Virus record (IMG/VR): IMGVR_UViG_3300035034_000423
Coordinates: 1 to 58,630 of that record
DNA from: a virus
Reading direction: 5' to 3' (one strand)
Length of the DNA stretch: 58,630 nt
In this document: positions 51,314 through 55,762 of the stretch, in pieces
Layout: every line of letters starts with the position of its first letter
How positions within the stretch are numbered: position 1 is the first letter of the stretch
Made by a program: the position numbers and the translations under genes
Notes under the pieces: model-generated
What the model was told of the DNA's origin: nothing
Seen by the model: only the letters and a program-made list of their open reading frames with translations
Database searches by the model: none

Positions 51314-51649
51314 TTATCTTTTCTTTCTACCGTTAAAAGTCATTCTTTTACCTACCGATTTATCTCCGGCACTACCGATATTGTAAATTCCCCTAGCCTT
51401 ACGAGCAGAGGGTATAGTATCTTTTTTAGCTTGTCTGGCCATGTGTTGAGCTTCGGACTCCCCACGTTTGTTAGCCGGTGACTTACCACTAAAGAAATTT
51501 GCCATAGAAGCTTTGGACGTAGCTTTTTCAAACTCCGTACCGTACATCTGTGTTGCGTAGTAAGGACTTATAGTCTTACTCTCTTTTTTTTCTTTGCCAT
51601 TACCCTTACCCTTACCCTTAGTTTTAGGGTCTGTTTTTTTTCTTGCCAT
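51314..51649 (-). CDS. Lys-rich hypothetical protein
   Basis: A 111-aa protein. The N-terminal 28 residues are nearly all Lys, Gly, Glu and Asn (KTKGKGKGNGKEKKESK). The rest is basic with the pattern RGESEAQHMARQAKKD and RGIYNIGSAGDKSVGKR. Promoter TATATTTG at 51676-51683 (minus). It lies between tRNA groups 1 and 2. May bind nucleic acid; no family recognised. Confidence 0.6.
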   Translation of the reverse strand: MARKKTDPKTKGKGKGNGKEKKESKTISPYYATQMYGTEFEKATSKASMANFFSGKSPANKRGESEAQHMARQAKKDTIPSARKARGIYNIGSAGDKSVGKRMTFNGRKKR

Positions 51650-51718
51650 TATATCACTGTTTTAACGTTAAGTAACAAATATACAAAAAAAATAAGGGGG
51701 CCACTACGACCCATTGAA

Positions 51719-51787
51719 TCCAAGACAGGAATTGAACCCGTATAGCGCAGCTTTGCAGGCAGGCCCCCTCTCCGTCAGGTTCTTGGA
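51719..51787 (-). tRNA. tRNA-Cys (GCA)
   Basis: Loop CTGCAAA gives GCA. Acceptor TCCAAGA/TCTTGGA perfect; T-arm ACGGG-TTCAATT-CCTGT. The anticodon stem has weak outer pairs. Confidence 0.85.
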
Positions 51788-51796
51788 CATAATTGT

Positions 51797-51869
51797 TCGG
51801 CAGGTGGGAATCGAACCTCACTCCTTTCGCTTTTCAAACGAACGCTTCTACCAAGTTAGCTTCTCCCGA
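51797..51869 (-). tRNA. tRNA-Phe (GAA)
   Basis: Anticodon arm TTCGT-TTGAAAA-GCGAA gives GAA. Acceptor TCGGGAG/CTGCCGA with one G-G mismatch; T loop TTCGATT. Confidence 0.9.
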
Positions 51870-51877
51870 GTATTTGC

Positions 51878-51944
51878 ACACGCCCAAAGAGTCGAACTCT
51901 GTTCTAAGGGGTTGGAATCCTCTTGCCTCCACAGGCTGACATGC
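51878..51944 (-). tRNA. tRNA-Trp (CCA), or Gly (TCC)
   Basis: A short (67 nt) tRNA with small D-arm (GCC-TGTGGA-GGC). The anticodon loop can be read ATTCCAA (TCC, Gly) or TTCCAAC (CCA, Trp). Each register leaves one A-C mismatch. Trp is favoured because a normal Gly(TCC) tRNA is present at 53.9 kb and leader peptide 2 contains a Trp codon. Unresolved by eye. Confidence 0.6.
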
Positions 51945-51999
51945 ATGTAAAATAATTTCCAGTATATGGCCTTTTATGCTAAATACTTTCCATTATAGC

Positions 52000-52083
52000 G
52001 ATTAGGGTAGGATTCGAACCTACGATGGGATTTCTCCATTGGCTTAACAGGCCAGACCGTTCGGCCACTACGGCAACCTAATC
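52000..52083 (-). tRNA. tRNA-Asn (GTT) with class II body
   Basis: Anticodon arm CTGGC-CTGTTAA-GCCAA gives GTT. Acceptor GATTAGG/CCTAATC and T-arm GTAGG-TTCGAAT-CCTAC are perfect. It carries a long variable arm (TGGAGAAATCCCATC) and a Ser-like D-arm (GCCGTAGTGGCCGAACGG), not expected for Asn. Confidence 0.8.
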
Positions 52084-52090
52084 GTTAGAA

Positions 52091-52171
52091 GAGGGCAACG
52101 GACTTGAACCGTAAGGGATTAACCTCAACACGTTTAGCAAACGGTTCCGGACACCTACCCGGTTTACTCTC
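52091..52171 (-). tRNA. tRNA-Ser (GCT)
   Basis: Loop TTGCTAA gives GCT; long variable arm as in Ser tRNAs. The acceptor has one mismatch. Confidence 0.88.
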
Positions 52172-52177
52172 TATGCT

Positions 52178-52204
52178 GTAACTAATTTATGCTACTTTAG
52201 TTAC
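52178..52204. repeat. inverted repeat in tRNA spacer
   Basis: GTAACTAA (52178-52185) and TTAGTTAC (52197-52204), perfect 8 bp, in the spacer between the two tRNA-Ser genes. Confidence 0.7.
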
Positions 52205-52213
52205 ATTGTTGGA

Positions 52214-52298
52214 AGAGGATAAAGGAATCCAACCCTCACCAGATACTATCCGATGGCCTGGGGTTCAAACCCAGTTCGTACGCAGTACGCTATCCTCC
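52214..52298 (-). tRNA. tRNA-Ser (TGA)
   Basis: Anticodon arm CTGGG-TTTGAAC-CCCAG gives TGA. Long variable arm; acceptor GGAGGAT/ATCCTCT. Confidence 0.92.
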
Positions 52299-52303
52299 AT
52301 GTG

Positions 52304-52387
52304 TGGGTAAAGGTGGACTCGAACCACTCCTCCTAAGAGACCAGATTTACAGTCTGGCTGCTATATCCGAATAGCTTTCTCAACCCA
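52304..52387 (-). tRNA. tRNA-Tyr (GTA)
   Basis: Anticodon arm CCAGA-CTGTAAA-TCTGG gives GTA. Long variable arm, as usual for bacterial Tyr. First tRNA after attenuator 2. Confidence 0.93.
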
Positions 52388-52394
52388 TTATAAA

Positions 52395-52427
52395 ACAAAA
52401 AACCCCTCGCTTGGGGAACGAAGGGTT
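52395..52427 (-). terminator. terminator of attenuator 2
   Basis: On the minus strand AACCCTTCG (52419-52427) pairs with CGAGGGGTT (52401-52409), 9 bp with one T-G, followed by TTTTTG. It separates leader peptide 2 from tRNA-Tyr by 8 nt. Confidence 0.88.
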
Positions 52428-52467
52428 ATTCAATCAAAATCAAAAATCAAAATTATGAGTTTATAGA

Positions 52468-52548
52468 TTAAGTGCATAAGTTACTCCCTTCGTGCCTGTT
52501 ATTACAGAACGAATACCAAAAGGAATTATATGTACTTAATGTTTTCAT
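52468..52548 (-). CDS. leader peptide 2 (26 aa)
   Basis: MKTLSTYNSFWYSFCNNRHE... Residues 5-17 are S-T-Y-N-S-F-W-Y-S-F-C-N-N: twelve of thirteen belong to {Ser, Tyr, Asn, Phe, Trp, Cys}, the identities of the downstream tRNA group (if the ambiguous gene is Trp). Codons include AGT and TCC/TCG for the two Ser tRNAs. It stops 41 nt before the terminator arm. Confidence 0.72.
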   Translation of the reverse strand: MKTLSTYNSFWYSFCNNRHEGSNLCT

Positions 52549-52572
52549 ATTGCTAATATACAACTTTTTTTG

Positions 52573-52614
52573 TTATCTACAAACTTTATAGGTAATTATT
52601 TTTTTTTCTGCCAT
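52573..52614 (-). CDS. 13-codon upstream ORF in leader 2
   Basis: MAEKKIITYKVCR, starting three bases after the TATATTTG element, so the message would be leaderless. It precedes leader peptide 2 by ~24 nt and may set up ribosome loading. Speculative. Confidence 0.3.
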   Translation of the reverse strand: MAEKKIITYKVCR

Positions 52615-52717
52615 AAGCAAATATAGTAAAAAAAGTAAAAGGTAAAAAGGCCGACACTAAATATTCTATAGAGAGAGTGAGGAGTTGGGTGTTGCCGGCC
52701 TTACGGAAAGAGTAGTC

Positions 52718-52784
52718 GGAGTGTGGGGAATCGAACCCGCATCCACAGAGATATAAGCTCTGATAGCATACCTACGCTCACTCC
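52718..52784 (-). tRNA. tRNA-Ile (TAT)
   Basis: Anticodon arm CAGAG-CTTATAT-CTCTG gives TAT. Acceptor GGAGTGA/ACACTCC with one mismatch; weak T stem. Reads AUA codons. Confidence 0.85.
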
Positions 52785-52802
52785 AATATAATATAAATTT
52801 AG

Positions 52803-52883
52803 TACCTGTCTAGGGACTCGAACCCCAATTCACAACTCCGATTACGATTACCAATTTAGAAAAATGGCTCGGTTACACAGGCA
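52803..52883 (-). tRNA. tRNA-Arg (TCT), aberrant
   Basis: Acceptor TGCCTGT/ACAGGTA and the T-arm around TTCGAGT are clear. The best anticodon arm, CCATT-TTTCTAA-ATTGG, gives TCT. That leaves only nine bases (GTAACCGAG) for the D-arm and a ~23-nt variable region, so the gene is D-arm-deficient or misfolded in this reading. The Arg AGA codon in leader 3 supports TCT. Confidence 0.55.
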
Positions 52884-52890
52884 TGTTGTA

Positions 52891-52960
52891 TCTCTGGATG
52901 GAATCGAACCACCGTCTCTTGCTTGTAACACAAGGGCCTTAAACCACTAGACGACAGAGA
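52891..52960 (-). tRNA. tRNA-Val (TAC)
   Basis: Anticodon arm CTTGT-GTTACAA-GCAAG gives TAC. Acceptor TCTCTGT/CCAGAGA with one mismatch; T loop TTCGATT. Confidence 0.9.
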
Positions 52961-52998
52961 TATAAAGGCCACTACTAAAGCAGCGACCTCTGCAAAAG

Positions 52999-53043
52999 AC
53001 TTACTCTGGGACACTTCAAGACTTCACGAGAGGTATAGTAAGT
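52999..53043. repeat. inverted repeat in tRNA spacer
   Basis: ACTTACT (52999-53005) and AGTAAGT (53037-53043), 7 bp perfect, 31-nt loop, inside the 90-nt spacer between tRNA-Thr and tRNA-Val. Confidence 0.6.
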
Positions 53044-53051
53044 ACTGTTGA

Positions 53052-53124
53052 GCATTTTACAGGAGTCGAACCCGTATTCTCTACATTACAAGTGTAGTGC
53101 CATTTCCTATTCAGCCAAAAATGC
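53052..53124 (-). tRNA. tRNA-Thr (TGT)
   Basis: Anticodon arm CTACA-CTTGTAA-TGTAG gives TGT. Perfect acceptor GCATTTT/AAAATGC. Confidence 0.93.
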
Positions 53125-53130
53125 ATAAGC

Positions 53131-53204
53131 GGTACTAAGGGGAGTTGAACCCCAAATTTTAACCGAGTGACAGTCGGTTTCCTCTCCAAGAGGCCCATAA
53201 TACC
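53131..53204 (-). tRNA. tRNA-Asp (GTC)
   Basis: Anticodon arm ACCGA-CTGTCAC-TCGGT gives GTC. Acceptor GGTATTA/TAGTACC; T-arm TGGGG-TTCAACT-CCCCT. Confidence 0.93.
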
Positions 53205-53208
53205 AGAT

Positions 53209-53227
53209 AGTAGATTTCAGTTCTACT
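53209..53227. repeat. inverted repeat in tRNA spacer
   Basis: AGTAGA / TCTACT in the spacer between tRNA-Met and tRNA-Asp; small hairpin. Confidence 0.5.
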
Positions 53228-53240
53228 GGACTGTATTGGT

Positions 53241-53312
53241 AGCAGCGACGGGAATCGAACCCGTGTCTTTGGCTTATGAGACCAAGCTGGAACCTCTCCA
53301 GTCTACGCTGCG
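53241..53312 (-). tRNA. tRNA-Met (CAT)
   Basis: Anticodon arm TTGGT-CTCATAA-GCCAA gives CAT. The first acceptor pair is C1-U72, unpaired as in initiator tRNAs, but the three G-C pairs of initiator anticodon stems are absent. Elongator, initiator or Ile2 (CAT) cannot be separated by eye. Confidence 0.88.
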
Positions 53313-53315
53313 ATT

Positions 53316-53801
53316 TTAATTGTTTAAAATATAATTTAATGTTCCTTTACTAGAAATATTAAATTTTTCCATAGTCTTTCTATAAGACCTATTAATTTTA
53401 TGAAACTCCTTAACGCTTTTTTGGTCGTATTTCCTGACAAAAGAAGTTGCATATAATGACTTTTTTATTCTATCCTTCTTAGGAATATCCATCATGTTAT
53501 CGGAGGCAGACCCTATTAAAATATTGTCCCTAGAGTTATTCTCGGAATCACCATCTAAGTGTCTAACTAATATACCTTCTTCAAAAATCTTGTTTCCATA
53601 TTTTTGAAAAGCTTGAAGTCTATGGATAAAAATTCTCGTTACCTTATCGTCGAACCTCATATTAAAACTAAGATACCCCTTACTATTCTTAGATAAGGAG
53701 AGTTCAGCCACTCTAACACCTCTAACTGAGCCATCTAAAGTAACTCTATAACCTCTGTCGTAAGCTTCTATAATTAAAAGCGTTTGTTTATTTTCTTTCA
53801 T
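53316..53801 (-). CDS. HNH homing endonuclease inside the tRNA array
   Basis: A 161-aa protein. Residues ~50-100 hold the HNH_3-type core: FIHRLQAFQKYGNKIFEEG, VRHLDGDSENNSRDNILIGS. The paired His and the N-x-x-x-N/D-N pattern bind metal. The C-terminal ~60 residues are basic and helical, for DNA recognition. A frame extension of six codons (MLYICT) is promoter sequence; the ATG at 53801 follows TATATTTG (53806-53813) by four bases. Typical of free-standing homing nucleases parked between phage tRNA genes. Confidence 0.85.
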   Translation of the reverse strand: MKENKQTLLIIEAYDRGYRVTLDGSVRGVRVAELSLSKNSKGYLSFNMRFDDKVTRIFIHRLQAFQKYGNKIFEEGILVRHLDGDSENNSRDNILIGSASDNMMDIPKKDRIKKSLYATSFVRKYDQKSVKEFHKINRSYRKTMEKFNISSKGTLNYILNN

Positions 53802-53857
53802 AGTACAAATATACAACAATTTTTCGAACTATGCAAGGAGTTACTTTATAATATTGA

Positions 53858-53929
53858 GCAAAATGTGGGAATCGAACCCCGTCTACGCATTGGAAGTGCG
53901 TCGCTTTGAGCCATTAAGCTACATCTTGC
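53858..53929 (-). tRNA. tRNA-Gly (TCC)
   Basis: Anticodon arm ACGCA-CTTCCAA-TGCGT gives TCC. Acceptor GCAAGAT/ATTTTGC with one T-T-type mismatch; T-arm GGGG-TTCGATT-CCCA. Confidence 0.93.
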
Positions 53930-54218
53930 ATGGAGGCTCTCTTTTAAAGTTGAAAGCAGTAAACGCTCTTTTGTTGAGGTAGTAGGATTTGAACCTACGA
54001 ATCGTTCCCTTATCAGGGGAGTGCCTTAACCGGACTTGGCCACACCTCAATATTAAAGCCTCTTCGATTTCTCTTTTAGAGACTTTGTTTCTTATTTTCC
54101 TTCTGTCTTCGTTGGTGCAATATTCACACCTACACTTGTAACGTACATTAAGGTCTTTTAAAGGATTACCTTCTTTAAAGACATTACCTTTTTTATCTTT
54201 TCTCAAGGTTCTGCTCAT
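53919..54218 (-). CDS. small zinc-ribbon protein, 3' end overlapped by tRNA-Ile
   Basis: A 99-aa frame. The first ~55 residues look real: SRTLRKDKKGNVFKEG, YKCRCEYCTNEDRRK (three Cys in C-x-C-x2-C) and a helical KREIEEALI. From ~residue 56 the frame runs through the tRNA-Ile gene (53974-54050) and into tRNA-Gly, and the translation loses protein character. Probably a small zinc protein whose native end was replaced when tRNA genes were inserted. Confidence 0.55.
   Translation of the reverse strand: MSRTLRKDKKGNVFKEGNPLKDLNVRYKCRCEYCTNEDRRKIRNKVSKREIEEALILRCGQVRLRHSPDKGTIRRFKSYYLNKRAFTAFNFKREPPCKM
53974..54050 (-). tRNA. tRNA-Ile (GAT)
   Basis: Anticodon arm CTCCC-CTGATAA-GGGAA gives GAT. 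Perfect acceptor TTGAGGT/ACCTCAA and T-arm GTAGG-TTCAAAT-CCTAC. The variable region is slightly long. Confidence 0.92.
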
Positions 54219-54237
54219 AACATAGTTTCAATTTTAG

Positions 54238-54309
54238 TACCCCTAGAAGGTATTGAGCCTTCTTCCACGGTTTAAAAGACCGTTGCATCACCTTAATGCT
54301 TTAAGGGCA
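54238..54309 (-). tRNA. tRNA-Lys (TTT)
   Basis: Anticodon arm ACGGT-CTTTTAA-ACCGT gives TTT. Acceptor TGCCCTT/AGGGGTA; T-arm GAAGG-CTCAATA-CCTTC (atypical T loop CTCAATA). Confidence 0.9.
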
Positions 54310-54333
54310 TATAAGTATGAAAGGTTATTTGGT

Positions 54334-54407
54334 GGAAGTCACGGGTATCGAACCCGTCTCACTCTGATTGCAAATCAAAGTCGCCTTGCCTTGGTTCATG
54401 CACCCCC
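54334..54407 (-). tRNA. tRNA-Ala (TGC)
   Basis: Anticodon arm TTTGA-TTTGCAA-TCAGA gives TGC. T-arm ACGGG-TTCGATA-CCCGT. The acceptor has wobble pairs and one mismatch. First tRNA after attenuator 3. Confidence 0.9.
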
Positions 54408-54410
54408 ATA

Positions 54411-54438
54411 AAAAAACCCTCCTTATTAGGGGAGGGTT
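54411..54438 (-). terminator. terminator of attenuator 3
   Basis: On the minus strand AACCCTCC (54431-54438), loop CCTAATAA, GGAGGGTT (54415-54422), then TTTTTTT. Perfect 8-bp stem right before tRNA-Ala. Confidence 0.9.
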
Positions 54439-54465
54439 TGTGTTGTAATTAATGTACTATTAACA

Positions 54466-54543
54466 TTACAGCATATAAATCCCTCCCAAGAGCTTCCCGC
54501 CCTTAGTTCTGATATCCGTCGCTATGTCTATAATTGTGTACAC
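54466..54543 (-). CDS. leader peptide 3 (25 aa, GTG start)
   Basis: VYTIIDIATDIRTKGGKLLG... Twenty of 25 residues belong to {Val, Thr, Ile, Asp, Ala, Arg, Lys, Gly, Met}, the identities of the ten downstream tRNAs; only Tyr and Leu are outside. Both Ile codon classes occur (ATT/ATC and ATA), matching tRNA-Ile GAT and TAT. Arg is AGA, matching TCT. GTG is the only conventional start; an in-frame stop lies five codons upstream. Confidence 0.65.
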   Translation of the reverse strand: MYTIIDIATDIRTKGGKLLGGIYML

Positions 54544-54638
54544 TGAAAATATTCTTTATTTAATGGTTAATATTACTGTCGGTTACAAATATAAGTAAAA
54601 TAACCATACAAAACAAATTATATTCAACTTTTTTTAAA

Positions 54639-54788
54639 TTAAATATCTTTACCCGTCTTCTTTTCTATTTTTTCCTCTACTTTATCTGAAATAAAGTTGA
54701 AAAGGGATTGTAAATTCTTGTTGTTTTTTAAAACTAAGGCGAAAATAATGGCCCCTAAAACTGCTCCTGAAATAAATGTTAAAATCAT
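54639..54788 (-). CDS. small single-pass membrane protein
   Basis: A 49-aa protein. Residues ~2-20 (ILTFISGAVLGAIIFALVL) form one transmembrane helix, followed by a charged tail (DKVEEKIEKKTGKDI). Promoter TATATTTG at 54813-54820 (minus), ~25 nt upstream. Could be an early membrane or superinfection-related peptide. It is preceded by no other gene and ends before the attenuator 3 promoter. Confidence 0.65.
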   Translation of the reverse strand: MILTFISGAVLGAIIFALVLKNNKNLQSLFNFISDKVEEKIEKKTGKDI

Positions 54789-54820
54789 GTGTATATTTTT
54801 AAAAGTTAGATACAAATATA

Positions 54821-55170
54821 GGTAAAAAAATCCAGTAAAAAGTTTGTCACCACTAAAAAATGTTAAAAATTACATATTTTTGCACTAACTTGTAGAGGTA
54901 TTTCACTCAAACGGTTTTAAGTCATAGTATAATCCGGGGCCTCCGAGCCGAGAAGCAAATCGCTTTTATTTTCGGGGCCGGGCCGTCCGTTTTACGTTTT
55001 TCTGCCAAAATTTTTAGCTTTTTTATATGACTTATGTGTCTGATATTCAGCATACTATGGGTTATAATTGATACCCCCATACTTCAATTTTTTGTAGCTG
55101 GTTTTGCCCCGTTTAAAGTATGTTGAACAGGTGTTTGACAAATGTTATGTGGCTTATGTATCCATTAACT
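54821..55170 (+). other. non-coding region with possible promoter and GC-rich hairpin
   Basis: No convincing ORF. A plus-strand TATTTTTG (54875-54882) is a possible -7 box with a poor -33. A GC-rich imperfect hairpin follows at 54936-54981 (GGCC-T-CCGA ... AAGC / GCTT ... TCGG-GGCC), standing out from the AT-rich surroundings. A short RNA from here is possible. Confidence 0.45.
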
Positions 55171-55310
55171 ATAGCTTTTGCCTATCCTGAGTTATTGCAT
55201 GATAGATTTTGTCTATGATGGATGTCCTCTCGTATCACCGCCACAACTATAAATTTTACCTATCATATACTTTGCCTATCGTTGTTGCCATAACTATAGA
55301 TTTTGTCTAT
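55171..55310. promoter_or_regulatory. second cluster of ATAGA-TCTAT palindromes
   Basis: Elements at 55171-55185 (ATAGCTTTTGCCTAT), 55202-55216 (ATAGATTTTGTCTAT), 55249-55263 (ATAAATTTTACCTAT), 55296-55310 (ATAGATTTTGTCTAT), and a half-conserved one at 55265-55279 (ATATACTTTGCCTAT). Spacing is 31, 47, (16), 31: multiples of about half the 31-bp period. They are the reverse complement of the 49.2 kb array, so the same regulator probably binds both loci. Confidence 0.7.
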
Positions 55311-55325
55311 GATGCCATTGCCCGG

Positions 55326-55367
55326 TATGTGCTACCTGATATGTGCTACCTGATACGTGCTACCTGA
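55326..55367. repeat. three 14-bp tandem repeats
   Basis: TATGTGCTACCTGA twice, then TACGTGCTACCTGA, and a partial TACG after it. They stand between the palindrome cluster and the promoter of the next transcript. Confidence 0.8.
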
Positions 55368-55460
55368 TACGTTTAACCCGCTTGCTAGTATGGTACGCCC
55401 GTGCGCACATACGCCCGCGTGCGCTAATACCTATAGTAGCCCACCGATTACCGTTTATCG

Positions 55461-55519
55461 GATTTTTGTGCATTTCGTCGAATAAATTGTTTAAAATCCT
55501 TTTATGTATTGTATATTTG
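55461..55519 (+). promoter_or_regulatory. promoter with upstream conserved block (copy 1)
   Basis: TATATTTG at 55512-55519 with TTG 22 nt upstream. The 28-nt block at 55461-55488 (GATTTTTGTGCATTTC..., ending AATAAATT) recurs once, with a single mismatch, before the second promoter at 55.75 kb. Downstream RNA begins with hairpin GCC-GATA-GGC. Confidence 0.7.
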
Positions 55520-55703
55520 TAGAGCCGATAGGCATACGTTCTTTATCATGTTTGTTTCTTTATTTGTCCCGGTGTATGGATACCTAGTATGTGTCCCGGT
55601 GTATGAGTAACTTTGAAATCTTTATTTGTCCCGGTGTATGGATACCTAGTATGTGTCCCGGTGTATGAGTAACCTTAAAAGGTCTAAAATTGGCAGTTTA
55701 ACC
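55520..55703 (+). other. short transcript region with 62-bp direct repeat
   Basis: Two copies of a ~54-nt unit at 55557-55610 and 55619-55672 (offset 62), each holding TGTCCCGGTGTATG twice, so that element occurs four times. GGTGT-ATGG-ATACC in each copy can fold into a 5-bp hairpin. No ORF. Possibly a repeat-bearing small RNA or protein-binding array. Confidence 0.7.
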
Positions 55704-55761
55704 GATTTTTGTGCATTTCATCGAATAAATTTTAAAAATCAAATATGTGTTTGTATGTTTG
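55704..55761 (+). promoter_or_regulatory. promoter with upstream conserved block (copy 2)
   Basis: Conserved block at 55704-55731, then TATGTTTG at 55754-55761. Downstream RNA begins with hairpin TGTCA-ATA-TGACA. It drives structured RNA B. Confidence 0.68.
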
Positions 55762-55762
55762 T

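Larger units (their letters stand above)
52395..52625 (-). promoter_or_regulatory. attenuator 2 (leader region of Tyr-Ser-Ser-Asn-Trp/Gly-Phe-Cys tRNAs)
   Basis: Promoter TATATTTG at 52618-52625 (minus). Segment 1 (TTCGT-T-CTGT, 52504-52513) pairs with segment 2 (ACAG...ACGAA, 52489-52499), giving a 5+4 bp hairpin over codons TAT TCG TTC TGT. Segment 2 ACGAAGGG (52486-52493) pairs perfectly, 8 bp, with terminator arm CCCTTCGT (52418-52425). These are mutually exclusive, as in the trp attenuator. Confidence 0.8.
54411..54593 (-). promoter_or_regulatory. attenuator 3 (leader region of the ten-tRNA group)
   Basis: Promoter TATATTTG at 54586-54593 (minus). Segment 2 GGGAGGG (54481-54487) pairs with terminator arm CCCTCCC (54430-54436), 7 bp, plus TTT/AAA across a bulged A. 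The 1:2 hairpin CTAAGGGC (54499-54506) / GCTCTTGG (54486-54493) covers codons for R-T-K-G but shares only two bases with the antiterminator. Exclusivity is therefore weaker here than in attenuators 1 and 2. Confidence 0.7.

Noticed and set aside
51153-51386. 77-codon plus-strand ORF
   Set aside because: Antisense to leader peptide 1, its promoter and the 111-aa gene.
55557-55672. CRISPR-like repeats
   Set aside because: Only two long units with internal duplication and almost no spacer; no cas genes.
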